This document shows, in pieces, positions 18,927-26,870 of a DNA stretch of 27,197 nucleotides. Position 1 is the stretch's first letter; each line of letters opens with the position of its first letter. The notes under the pieces were generated by a model, which saw only the letters and a list, made by a program, of their open reading frames with translations, ran no database searches and had not been told where the DNA came from. The DNA is taken from positions 1-27,197 of the IMG/VR virus record IMGVR_UViG_3300043827_000433. One strand, written 5' to 3'. The stretch is from a virus. The translations under genes were made by a program, and so were the position numbers.

Positions 18927-20767
18927 TATATTGTCCAAATAAATATAAAAAAACTTATTCAGATATCAATAAAGAATTATCTGAATTAAAAGGTGTTATT
19001 AATGATAAAGAAGCAAAAATCACTTTAGCTAAATTTTTAAGATCAAACTTAGGATTTACCACAGAATTAATTAGTGGAATTAAACTGGCTCCTTATCAAG
19101 AGATTCATCTTAAAGCTTTATTAAATAGAAACTTTAATATGTGCATATGGGGAAGGGGTTGCGGAAAATCGTTTGTTGCCGCTGTATTTTGTTTTTTACA
19201 ATGCGTATTTGAACCAAATACAAAAATATTAATTGCAGGACCTACTTTTAGAACTGCTAGATTTATTTTTAATAATTTAGAAAAAATCGTTGATAGTAAA
19301 GGGGGTGAATTATTAAAACAAGCTTTTGGTGCAAAAAGCAAAAGAAATGATCAATATGAATGGCAGGTAAATGGGGGAAGTATTGTAGCTATTCCATTAA
19401 GTGGTGAAAAGATTCGAGGATTTAGAGCTAATGTTCTTGTGCTTGACGAATTTTTTTTATTATCAGAAGATATAGTTAAAACTGTACTCATGCCATTTTT
19501 AGTTGCACCTCAGAATATGAAAGAGCGTATGGAAATAAGAGAAATTGAAAATAATCTTATCAAAGAAGGAGCCATGAAAGAGGAGGACAGAATGGTTTTC
19601 CCTAATAACAGCAAAATGATAGCTCTTTCATCTGCAAGTTATACTTTCGAGAATCTTTATAAAACTTATAATGAATGGACAGAAAAAATTTTTTCAAAAG
19701 ATGAATATGAAGCGACATATTTTGTATCTCAATTAAGTTACGAAGCTCTTCCAGAAGAAATGATTGATAAAACAATTATTGAAGAAGCTCAAGCAGGTGG
19801 ATCAAGTCATAGTAGTTTCCTTAGAGAGTATTGCGCTAGATTTATTGATGGTAGTGATAGTTATTTTAGTGCTAAAAAAATGGAAGAATGCACAATACCA
19901 AATGGTCAGGCTCCACATACTCTTATGAAAGGTTTAGTCAACAAAAAATATATTTTAGGAATTGACCCTAATATGAGCGATAGTCCTAATGCGGATTATT
20001 TTGCTATGGCAGTTATAGAGATTGATGACGAAACAAAAACAGGCACATTAGTTCATACATATGCAGGACTTGGAAATTTAAAAAATCATGTACAATATTT
20101 ATATTATATAATGATTAATTTTAATATTGTATTTATGATACTTGATAACGCTGGCGCAGACGTATTTCTCTCTGCTTGTAATGAATCAGAGTTATTTAAG
20201 AATAATAATTTTAAAATTAATTCTTTTGAATTTAATTCAGATTTAGAAGGTTTAGATTATGATCAAGAGATAAAAAGAGCAAGAAATTCTTATAATTTAG
20301 AAAATAAAAAAATAGCTTTTAATCAAGTATTTACTAGTAGTTTTATAAGAAAATCTAATGAACATTTGCAAGCATCTATTGATTATAAGAAAATATGGTT
20401 TGCTAGCAAAACATGTGCGAATGATAGTTTTTTTGAAGGTCAATTTAATCAAAATATACCTATAGATCTCATGAAATCAGAAGAGAAGAAAGACTGGTCT
20501 ACTTTAGATTTTATAGAGAATCAAGATGATTTTATCTATCAAACAAAAAAACAATGCACTCTTATAGAACACTCTTCTACCTCAAGAGGTACTCAATCAT
20601 TTGATTTACCCCAACATCTTAAAAGAAGCTCATCCGTTAATAAAGCTAGAAAAGATAATTATTCTGCACTTTTATTAGCAAATTGGGGTTTAAAGTGTTA
20701 TAATGATATAATAAATGCGCCAAAAGACGACATATCTAGCACTTTTGCTCCGATAATGATAAAATAG
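18923..20767 (+). CDS. terL: Terminase large subunit
   Basis: A 614-residue protein with the two-domain packaging-motor layout. ATPase: Walker A GRGCGKS (residues 77-83, preceded by MCIW), the GPTFRTARFIF motif at 106-116, and Walker B VLVLDE (171-176). Nuclease, RNase H-like: ILGIDPNMSDSPNADYF (Asp near 349), then MILDNAGADVF (Asp near 405). It powers DNA translocation into the prohead and cuts the concatemer. The start overlaps the ERCC4 gene (ATGA) and the portal gene follows after 18 bp with its own promoter motif. The GRGCGKS loop has a Cys where Thr, Ser or Ala is more usual, otherwise canonical. Confidence 0.95.
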   Translation: MIYCPNKYKKTYSDINKELSELKGVINDKEAKITLAKFLRSNLGFTTELISGIKLAPYQEIHLKALLNRNFNMCIWGRGCGKSFVAAVFCFLQCVFEPNTKILIAGPTFRTARFIFNNLEKIVDSKGGELLKQAFGAKSKRNDQYEWQVNGGSIVAIPLSGEKIRGFRANVLVLDEFFLLSEDIVKTVLMPFLVAPQNMKERMEIREIENNLIKEGAMKEEDRMVFPNNSKMIALSSASYTFENLYKTYNEWTEKIFSKDEYEATYFVSQLSYEALPEEMIDKTIIEEAQAGGSSHSSFLREYCARFIDGSDSYFSAKKMEECTIPNGQAPHTLMKGLVNKKYILGIDPNMSDSPNADYFAMAVIEIDDETKTGTLVHTYAGLGNLKNHVQYLYYIMINFNIVFMILDNAGADVFLSACNESELFKNNNFKINSFEFNSDLEGLDYDQEIKRARNSYNLENKKIAFNQVFTSSFIRKSNEHLQASIDYKKIWFASKTCANDSFFEGQFNQNIPIDLMKSEEKKDWSTLDFIENQDDFIYQTKKQCTLIEHSSTSRGTQSFDLPQHLKRSSSVNKARKDNYSALLLANWGLKCYNDIINAPKDDISSTFAPIMIK

Positions 20768-20776
20768 GTGTAATAT
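20768..20776 (+). promoter_or_regulatory. GTGTAATAT promoter motif
   Basis: GTGTAATATTTTATTTAA directly before ATG 20786 (18 nt); it begins at the base after the large-terminase stop codon. Confidence 0.65.
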
Positions 20777-20785
20777 TTTATTTAA

Positions 20786-22708
20786 ATGAATAAAAAATCT
20801 AAAAAGACAGAAGAAATTAAGGCTTCAATAGCTGTAGCCGCTTCGGAAGCCGCACCATTAATGGTATATGGTAATGATATTAATAGGCCAAATATTAAAA
20901 TATCCGAAATAAAAGCTGCCGCAAATACATCTAGAAGAAATGCTGCGTCTTCTATAGAAAAAACTAATAGATTTACTAATATTGACACTGGATTAATACC
21001 GTTCAGATATTCTACCTATGTTAAAAACTTTTCGACTTTAGACGTAAGAGATGCTATTATTCTTTGCCAAAAAGCTTATTATAATGTTGCAATTTTTAGA
21101 AATACAATAGACCTAATGACTGAGTTTTCTAGTAGCCCAATATACTTAAGTGGCGGAAGTCAAAAAGCTAAAGAATTTTTTGAAGCCTATTTTAAAAAAA
21201 TAAACCTTGCTAGTTTTCAAGATCAATTTTTTCGTGAATATTATCGGAGCGGGAATGTATTCATATATAGATTTGATACCTCTTTGAATCCCGAACAACT
21301 GCTTAGAGTTACTCAGACGTTTGGATCAAAGCTAAAATCTTTGCCTCAGGATGGATCAGTAAAACTTCCTGCTAGATATACTGTAATTAATCCGGCGGAT
21401 GTTTATGTCGGGGGAACAGTAAATTATTCATTCAATATTTATTACAAACTTCTTAGCGATTATGAGTTGGAAAAATTAAGAGATCCCAAAACTGAGGAGG
21501 ATAAAGAAGTCTACGATTCATTACCACAAAACATAAAAGATCAAATCAGGAGCAAGAGTAATTCTTATATACTGCTTCCGCTAGATGCGAAAAGGCTTGC
21601 TGCGGTCTTTTATAAAAAACAAGACTATGAGCCTCTTTCAATTCCTATGGGATTTCCAGTCCTTGATGATATTAATTGGAAATTAGAAATGAAAAAAATG
21701 GACATGGCCGTAACAAGAACAATGCAGCAAGCAGTCCTCTTGGTAACGATGGGTACAGATCCCGATAAGGGAGGGGTAAATCAGAAAAATTTACAGGCTA
21801 TGCAAACCCTTTTTGAAAACCAAAGTGTTGGTAGAGTGCTTATAGCAGACTATACAACTAAAGCGCAATTTGTAATTCCAGACATTGGAAATTTGATTGG
21901 ACCTCAGAAATATGAAGTTGTTGACAGAGATATTCAAATTGGTTTAAATAATGTACTTATTGGTAGTGAAAAATTTGCTAATCAAAGTATTAAAGTTCAA
22001 GTTTTTGTCGAAAGACTAAAACAAGCTCGCGAAGTATTCATTAATGAATTTTTAGTACCAGAGATTCGCAGAATGAGTAAAGATCTTGGTTTTAAGAATT
22101 TTCCAACTCCATCTTTTGAAGAAATGAATCTTAAAGATGATGTTCAATATTCTAGGATATTTAATAGATTAATTGAGCTTGGAGTTCTTACCCCAGAAGA
22201 AGGTCTTCAAGCTATTGATAGTGGTAGACTTCCAACAAATCAAGAATCAGTCGAATCTCAGCTTAAATTTAAGCAACTTAAAGATCAAGGATTGTATCAA
22301 CCAATTATTGGTGGCGGAGCAGCTCAGGTTGGCAGACCATCTGGATCAACGGGAATTCCTCAATCAACAAAAAATATATCTCCAATAGGTGTAAATGCTA
22401 ATTTTTCTGTAACTAAAATAAAAGAAAATATATTAGCCAGCCAAGATCTAGAAGAAGAAGTAAAACTTGCTGTAAGAAAGAAATTTAATGTTAAAAAATT
22501 AAGTAATCAACAAAAAGAAGATGCTGAAAAAATCTCTGAAATTATTATAGCCAATGAATTGCCAGAAAATTGGAAATCTAAAATTGAAGAATATCTAGAA
22601 AAACCTTTTGATCAAAATCAAGATCAAGTTATAAACATTGAAAAAATAGCCTTAGAACATCAAGTGACAAATTATCTAGCAAGTTTATTGTATCATAGTA
22701 AGAATTAA
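20786..22708 (+). CDS. Portal protein
   Basis: 640 residues. The N-terminal 60 are Ala- and Lys-rich and probably disordered. The core has portal-like features: IPFRYSTYVKNFSTLDVRDAIILCQKAYYNVAIFRNTIDLMTEF, the stem region YRSGNVFIYRFDTSL, and the helix-rich part RTMQQAVLLVTMGTDPDKGGVNQKNLQAMQTLF...LIGPQKYEVVDRDIQIGLNNVLIGSEKFANQSIKVQVFVERLKQAREVFINEFLVPEIRRMS. The C-terminal 130 residues (after EEGLQAIDSGRLPTN) are charged and helical. The dodecameric portal docks terminase and the neck. It sits immediately after terL, the canonical order. Its N-terminal codons show slightly higher G+C than the surroundings. Confidence 0.9.
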   Translation: MNKKSKKTEEIKASIAVAASEAAPLMVYGNDINRPNIKISEIKAAANTSRRNAASSIEKTNRFTNIDTGLIPFRYSTYVKNFSTLDVRDAIILCQKAYYNVAIFRNTIDLMTEFSSSPIYLSGGSQKAKEFFEAYFKKINLASFQDQFFREYYRSGNVFIYRFDTSLNPEQLLRVTQTFGSKLKSLPQDGSVKLPARYTVINPADVYVGGTVNYSFNIYYKLLSDYELEKLRDPKTEEDKEVYDSLPQNIKDQIRSKSNSYILLPLDAKRLAAVFYKKQDYEPLSIPMGFPVLDDINWKLEMKKMDMAVTRTMQQAVLLVTMGTDPDKGGVNQKNLQAMQTLFENQSVGRVLIADYTTKAQFVIPDIGNLIGPQKYEVVDRDIQIGLNNVLIGSEKFANQSIKVQVFVERLKQAREVFINEFLVPEIRRMSKDLGFKNFPTPSFEEMNLKDDVQYSRIFNRLIELGVLTPEEGLQAIDSGRLPTNQESVESQLKFKQLKDQGLYQPIIGGGAAQVGRPSGSTGIPQSTKNISPIGVNANFSVTKIKENILASQDLEEEVKLAVRKKFNVKKLSNQQKEDAEKISEIIIANELPENWKSKIEEYLEKPFDQNQDQVINIEKIALEHQVTNYLASLLYHSKN

Positions 22709-22743
22709 TAAGGTTATTTTTTTATTAACTTTTAATATTTCTT

Positions 22744-22752
22744 GTGTAATAA
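22744..22752 (+). promoter_or_regulatory. GTGTAATAA promoter motif
   Basis: GTGTAATAATTTTAA precedes ATG 22759 (15 nt), after a 35-bp AT-rich gap. Confidence 0.6.
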
Positions 22753-22758
22753 TTTTAA

Positions 22759-23064
22759 ATGCGCACATTTAATGGCTTACAAATATTTACACAACAGCTA
22801 ACTAATTCTGGTCAATTAGATCAAAGATATGTCACGTTAAATACCGAGCAGCGTATAACTGGTAGAAAAATAATAGCTAATTCTTTAATTTATAATCCTA
22901 ATTATATTCCTTCTGGGGCAAATTCTCCAGGAGTGAGTGGCCAAATATCTTTTAATGGAAAATTTGATTATATGTTGATTTGTGTTAGTGGAGATGGTGT
23001 AAATGGTTTGTGGAGAGGAATACCATTGGTAAACAATTGGGAATTCCCTGCAGAAGGTAACTAA
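22759..23064 (+). CDS. Small tail or adhesin-like virion protein, 101 aa
   Basis: It begins MRTFNGLQIFTQQLTNSGQL and continues DQRYVTLNTEQRITGRKIIAN, a pattern of short trimeric-fibre-like repeats. The end, SGQISFNGKFDYMLICVSGDGVNGLWRGIPLVNNW, matches the small C-terminal fold that recurs in phage fibre and decoration proteins (G-x-I-[SA]-[YF]-x...W-x-R). The same pattern closes the 83-aa protein at 25029. It is directly followed by the 590-aa gene, 1 bp apart. Confidence 0.65.
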   Translation: MRTFNGLQIFTQQLTNSGQLDQRYVTLNTEQRITGRKIIANSLIYNPNYIPSGANSPGVSGQISFNGKFDYMLICVSGDGVNGLWRGIPLVNNWEFPAEGN

Positions 23065-23065
23065 A

Positions 23066-24838
23066 ATGTCAATTTATAATCGAGTTTTAACACTACAAAA
23101 AGTTCCACAAGGAGGTTTTGCGTACGTTAATGGTACACAAGGCATACCTTTGAATAGCGGTATGCAGTTCTATATTGACAGTGTTAATACTGGGTTTTTC
23201 CCTCCAATTTCACCCTTTTCAACTGATCCGAATAAATATAGAAAGCAGAAATGGTTAAGTATTGGTCTAGAAGGAAATTCATTTAGGCGATATATTAACG
23301 AAAATATACATTTAAATGGTATTCCCTCTGGTCTTGAGCCTGGACATTTTGTCTATTTTACAATCGAGCCAAAAAGCAGTCTTTTAGAACAAGGAGCAGG
23401 AACTCAAAATCCTAGAAATTTAAGATATATCTCCTCGCTAAGAGCAAAGCCATATATGGTTGTTCAAAACGACGCAAATAGAGACAATAGCTACGAAAAA
23501 ACACCCTCTAATTTATTTACTGGAGTATCTGGAAATAATAACTTTGTAAAATTTCATCCTCAAAGTAGATATAAAGATTTAGCGCTACAATCGCTCAGAT
23601 TCCATCCAGTAATTGGTAATGGCTATGCAAATTATGCTTTGCGAAGCGGGGTAGCTATAAGCATTCAACCTAAAAATCATCATCTTGAGACATTTATTGA
23701 AATTAATGTATTAAGTGGAAGCAGGGTAAATTACGGAAACCGCAGCAGAAATTTTATTAATAATCTTAATTTTAATTCCCTTGCGAGTGGACCAAGTTTA
23801 AAAGTAATTGGAGCTTCAGAAACTTTAGCAAATGGAATTTATGTAGCAAATACTTCCAACGCTCATTTTTACGTTAATGAAAATAATTATAGAATAATTA
23901 GTGGAAATAATAATGTTTGGACTTTACTTAAACCATCGTCTGGTATTGGTTATGAAGTCCCAGCGATGAGCTCATCTTTTAATTTAAATGCATACACACC
24001 TTTATATAGAACATCTGGATCAAATACTCATTTTCCTAATAGCCATAAAGAGCATTTATTAACAAAACAAGTTGAACATCCTTCTGTTGGATGGTTTAAA
24101 ATAAGTAATCCAAACGAAAATATAAATGTTTCTAGATTAGTTACACATGATTTAATAACATCGAGCCAGGGTAGAATAGGAGGTTTTGCTTATTCTGCTC
24201 AGACTAATCGTTTAGGTTACGTTTATCATGCATATAATAATTTTGGTGGTATTAATACAGCAACAGGCTCTTATCTAGAAGTTTCTGTAACAACTGGAGT
24301 AAACCGCGAATTTAGTTTTGATACTGAACCAAAGTTTATAAAAGTTAATTCTTCTGGAGTATATACGTATATTACTCCAAGGCTACCAGCTAACAGCAAC
24401 CAAACTTTTTCATATTTTGCTCCTAATTTTATATATGATAACCACGGATATAACTCATTTCCTGGAGATACAGTTGCAGATTATGTTTTAGGAGACGCAA
24501 TTTTATCAAAACAGAGAATTAATTTTAAAAAATCACTCTCACCTAATTTACATCAAGCTAAAAAAGTAAATTTAAAATTAAAATTTCAAAGAGATGATAA
24601 GGCTAAAAATGAAGAAATAAAAATTATTAAAAATATTTTTCCAGTTCAAGAAAAAGATTATATTGGATTCGAAAGAGTTGTAGAATTTTATGATGAAAAA
24701 GATAATGATACATACCTTTCGACCCCGTTTTTCTCATTAACAGGAAAAGATTATAGTTTTGAGCAAAAAGAATTATTTATCTATAGATCTAGACCAGACA
24801 TGAATAATTCTACATCGCAAAACGTAATAAAATGGTAA
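23066..24838 (+). CDS. Putative virion structural protein, 590 aa
   Basis: It has an AGAAGG Shine-Dalgarno sequence within the preceding gene and ATG 23066. The protein is beta-rich with many Ser, Asn, Gly and aromatic residues (for example FVYFTIEPKSSL, HHLETFIEINVLSGS) and few charges until a Lys-rich section near 490-530. No membrane segment or enzyme motif is visible. Size, composition and position between small fibre-like genes suggest a tail, baseplate or fibre component. I do not recognise a family. Its stop is followed after 3 bp by the ATGA of the left direct repeat of the RNA element. Confidence 0.65.
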   Translation: MSIYNRVLTLQKVPQGGFAYVNGTQGIPLNSGMQFYIDSVNTGFFPPISPFSTDPNKYRKQKWLSIGLEGNSFRRYINENIHLNGIPSGLEPGHFVYFTIEPKSSLLEQGAGTQNPRNLRYISSLRAKPYMVVQNDANRDNSYEKTPSNLFTGVSGNNNFVKFHPQSRYKDLALQSLRFHPVIGNGYANYALRSGVAISIQPKNHHLETFIEINVLSGSRVNYGNRSRNFINNLNFNSLASGPSLKVIGASETLANGIYVANTSNAHFYVNENNYRIISGNNNVWTLLKPSSGIGYEVPAMSSSFNLNAYTPLYRTSGSNTHFPNSHKEHLLTKQVEHPSVGWFKISNPNENINVSRLVTHDLITSSQGRIGGFAYSAQTNRLGYVYHAYNNFGGINTATGSYLEVSVTTGVNREFSFDTEPKFIKVNSSGVYTYITPRLPANSNQTFSYFAPNFIYDNHGYNSFPGDTVADYVLGDAILSKQRINFKKSLSPNLHQAKKVNLKLKFQRDDKAKNEEIKIIKNIFPVQEKDYIGFERVVEFYDEKDNDTYLSTPFFSLTGKDYSFEQKELFIYRSRPDMNNSTSQNVIKW

Positions 24839-24846
24839 AATATGAA
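24834..24846 (+). repeat. 13-bp direct repeat, left copy
   Basis: GGTAAAATATGAA, covering the stop codon of the 590-aa gene and an ATGA. Identical to 25021-25033, offset 187 bp. Confidence 0.65.
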
Positions 24847-24861
24847 ATTATTTTTATATAG

Positions 24862-25006
24862 CTCCAATAACGTGACCACTTCTGAGATGCCCCCGCATCT
24901 GAGAGGGAGTCTGGAGAGTCAAGCTAATTGCTTGAAAAGGCAAATAACACACTCATGTGATTTCCCTAAACCCTCCACAGGGTATGGGGGGGTCACGTTA
25001 TTGGAG
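24862..25006 (+). ncRNA. Multibranched structured RNA element (HEARO/OMEGA-like candidate)
   Basis: A perfect 16-bp outer helix joins 24862-24877 (CTCCAATAACGTGACC) and 24991-25006. Inside are four hairpins: P2 24879-24890/24895-24906 (11 bp, one G-G mismatch, CCCC loop); P3 24919-24924/24930-24935; P4 24939-24945/24960-24965 with a bulged C and an inner 3-bp extension; P5 24970-24974/24979-24983 (ACCCT/AGGGT). It is GC-richer than its surroundings and lies within a 187-bp unit between 13-bp direct repeats. An in-frame 67-codon ORF runs through it but looks non-protein-like. From memory, HEARO RNAs sit at ATGA/GTGA sites and belong to the IsrB/IscB OMEGA RNAs; here both flanks contain ATGA, but no nuclease is encoded. 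Confidence 0.75.
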
Positions 25007-25020
25007 GGAGTAGATAAAAA

Positions 25021-25033
25021 GGTAAAATATGAA
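25021..25033 (+). repeat. 13-bp direct repeat, right copy
   Basis: GGTAAAATATGAA; includes the ATG (25029) of the next gene and its AAAGG-type Shine-Dalgarno sequence. Confidence 0.65.
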
Positions 25034-25280
25034 CGAAAGAATTAATTTAAAATATTTAAATTTAGATAATAAACTTTTAAAAGTTGTAGGAAATGATTTA
25101 TATTTTAATGATCAAAAGATCAATGGCAATGGCAATGGCAATGGCAATGTCCTTTTGGTTCCCCCCCCAACAAGCCCAACGTCTAACGGCACGGATGGCG
25201 CTATAGCTTATGATTCTAACTATTTCTATGTATGTATTGCAACGAATAGATGGCTTAGAGTTGCGCTGGCCACATGGTAA
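25029..25280 (+). CDS. Short tail fibre/adhesin-like protein, 83 aa
   Basis: It begins MNERINLKYLNLDNKLLKVV, then a flexible (Asn-Gly)n repeat (residues about 32-40) encoded by AATGGC units, a proline-rich VLLVPPPTSPTS and the ending GTDGAIAYDSNYFYVCIATNRWLRVALATW. That ending is a familiar small C-terminal domain of phage structural proteins and is similar to the end of the protein at 22759. It starts in the right-hand direct repeat flanking the RNA element, so expression must pass through the RNA unless an unseen promoter exists. Confidence 0.7.
   Translation: MNERINLKYLNLDNKLLKVVGNDLYFNDQKINGNGNGNGNVLLVPPPTSPTSNGTDGAIAYDSNYFYVCIATNRWLRVALATW
25122..25149 (+). repeat. AATGGC hexanucleotide tandem repeat
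   Basis: About 4.7 units of AATGGC, in frame as Asn-Gly. Slippage would change the linker length without a frameshift. Confidence 0.8.
25161..25168 (+). repeat. C8 homopolymer
   Basis: Eight consecutive C in an AT-rich gene, coding for part of the Pro run. Slippage here would shift the frame and remove the conserved C-terminal domain. Confidence 0.7.
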
Positions 25281-25300
25281 ACATTTAAATTAAAATAAAA

Positions 25301-25309
25301 GTGTAATCC
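25301..25309 (+). promoter_or_regulatory. GTGTAATCC promoter motif
   Basis: GTGTAATCC lies 28 nt before ATG 25329. The extra distance is taken up by a hairpin (AATCCT 25305-25310 with AGGATT 25316-25321, loop AATTA). Confidence 0.55.
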
Positions 25310-25328
25310 TAATTAAGGATTAAGGTAA

Positions 25329-26537
25329 ATGGGCATAAATAGAGTAATTTATAATACGCAAGGACTATTCGTAGCTCCACGTTCGGGAGAGCAATCGATT
25401 GGAAGAGATTATTTTTTACTTAATCATAGGATTTTAAAAAGAATTGAAAAACTTCAAAGTTTTAATTATTCTATACAAAAAAATGAATTAAATGCTCAAG
25501 GTTTTGGTCAAAAACAGAATATATTTCGTGGTCAAGGACTGGCGCCAGAAGTTTCTTTTAATTTTTCTTATATTCCAGACGGAGTTACAAATGAAAATAG
25601 ATTAGATTTTGATGTTAATCATTTTTCTGGTATATATTTACCAATGTTTTCTGGAATCTGCTCAAATAATCAAAGTTTAAATAACAGAGATTTTTATCTT
25701 GTAGTAAATAAAAATAATAATGATATTTTTTCTGATAATGCAACTTTTAATAATTCAATAGTAAACCCATCAAATGTTACTCAAATTATTAATACCAATT
25801 CAAGAAATTATGATCTTATTCATTTTCAAGATTGTTATCTTAATGAATATTCTTTTGATGTTAGTGTTGGAGATTTACCGGCAGTAAATCAAAGCTATAT
25901 CGCAGATAATATGATTTTTTATATAAGTGGATCTGGAATAAGATATTCTTATTTAGATTTAAGATCTGGAATCAATATACAAAATCATGAAAATATAATT
26001 GTACCAAAAAATTTAAATTATAATCAAACATCAATTAGTGGCCAAAACATTTTATTCCCAGGAGATGCAAATGTTTCATTTTATACATCAAATACAACAG
26101 GAGTTTTATTTTATACAGATACAATTCAAAATTTAAATTTTAATATTGGATTTAATAGAAAACCATATCGTTCAATTAATTACAAATTACCACTTTTGCG
26201 TAAAATAGAATTTCCAATAAACGGAGTTTTAAATACAAGTTTTGTTATAGATCAAACATTATCTGGGTCATTTTTAGATACATTAAATAGAGATGATGAT
26301 TACAATATAATTGTTAATTTTAATCCATCAAAAGCTGGAGTAGATAGAACAAGATTTATTTTTAGCGGCTGTAAATTTAGTAATATTACCTATGATTCTT
26401 CTATCGGAGCCAATAAAACTGCAAATTTAAGTTTTAATTTTGATTTAGATCCAGATTTTGGTAGAAGAGGAATATTTGCTAGTGGAAATGTTTTATATGG
26501 AATTTTAAATAATCAAAAGAAAGTATTGATATTTTAA
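25329..26537 (+). CDS. Putative virion structural protein (possibly tail tube), 402 aa
   Basis: The protein is almost entirely beta, Asn/Ser/Phe-rich, and without enzyme motifs. The C-terminal 110 residues (PLLRKIEFPINGVLNTSFVIDQTLSGSFLDTLN..YNIIVNF...RFIFSGCKFSNITYDSSIGANKTANLSFNFDLD) have the alternating pattern of tail-tube or related beta-barrel proteins, in which strands such as F-x-x-x-x-x-N-I-x-Y-D-S-S-I-G are common. That identification is tentative, and the N-terminal 200 residues are unrecognised. It is monocistronic with its own promoter motif and a 28-nt leader. Confidence 0.6.
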   Translation: MGINRVIYNTQGLFVAPRSGEQSIGRDYFLLNHRILKRIEKLQSFNYSIQKNELNAQGFGQKQNIFRGQGLAPEVSFNFSYIPDGVTNENRLDFDVNHFSGIYLPMFSGICSNNQSLNNRDFYLVVNKNNNDIFSDNATFNNSIVNPSNVTQIINTNSRNYDLIHFQDCYLNEYSFDVSVGDLPAVNQSYIADNMIFYISGSGIRYSYLDLRSGINIQNHENIIVPKNLNYNQTSISGQNILFPGDANVSFYTSNTTGVLFYTDTIQNLNFNIGFNRKPYRSINYKLPLLRKIEFPINGVLNTSFVIDQTLSGSFLDTLNRDDDYNIIVNFNPSKAGVDRTRFIFSGCKFSNITYDSSIGANKTANLSFNFDLDPDFGRRGIFASGNVLYGILNNQKKVLIF

Positions 26538-26558
26538 AAATTAATATATATAATAATA

Positions 26559-26567
26559 GTGTAATAT
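26559..26567 (+). promoter_or_regulatory. GTGTAATAT promoter motif
   Basis: GTGTAATATATT runs directly into ATG 26571 (12 nt), the shortest spacing shared with the copy at 5795. Confidence 0.6.
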
Positions 26568-26570
26568 ATT

Positions 26571-26870
26571 ATGAAAAATATGCTATCTAAATTATTTGGC
26601 CCAAACTGGAGATCCTCAACATCAGGAATAGTAACAGTTGTAGCAGTGTGCACCGCTTTAGCTATTCATGGTGATAATTCTCTTGTTGCATTTCTTCCAG
26701 ACAAAGCAGAAGAATATATTATTGGGTTTTCTAAATTAATCGCTGTTGTAAGCGGAATAGTTTTTGCATTGACTGTTAAAGATGCTGCTGTTACTGGTGG
26801 TAAAGTAGCTCAAACAAAAGAAGCAAAGAAAAGAATTGAAAAACAATTTGGACAAGGAGAAAATATATGA
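26571..26870 (+). CDS. Holin-like membrane protein, 99 aa
   Basis: There are two hydrophobic segments, about 18-36 (SGIVTVVAVCTALAIHG) and 50-70 (IIGFSKLIAVVSGIVFALTV), joined by a short acidic loop (FLPDKAEEY), and a basic C-terminus (KEAKKRIEKQFGQG). Size and topology match phage holins that make inner-membrane lesions. The next gene, a lipoprotein, starts in its stop codon (ATGA) with a strong AAGGAG. The role is inferred from topology and neighbour; a non-holin membrane protein is possible. Confidence 0.65.
   Translation: MKNMLSKLFGPNWRSSTSGIVTVVAVCTALAIHGDNSLVAFLPDKAEEYIIGFSKLIAVVSGIVFALTVKDAAVTGGKVAQTKEAKKRIEKQFGQGENI

Noticed and set aside
22173-22388. 71-codon ORF inside the portal gene
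   Set aside because: Shadow frame within a clear portal coding region.
24879-24906. TPP riboswitch, suggested by two CTGAGA-like strings
   Set aside because: The other conserved thi-box segments are absent, and the strings belong to two sides of one hairpin (P2).
24862-25006. Retron, group I or group II intron, or integron attC site
   Set aside because: No reverse transcriptase or intron core motifs (domain V or P7-like elements), and no attC core-site sequences at the helix ends.
24842-25045. 67-codon ORF MKLFLYSSNNVTTSEMPPHLRGSL...
   Set aside because: It runs straight through the 16-bp helix and inner hairpins, has composition unlike its neighbours and overlaps the start of the next real gene. 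Better explained as a chance frame in a structured RNA.
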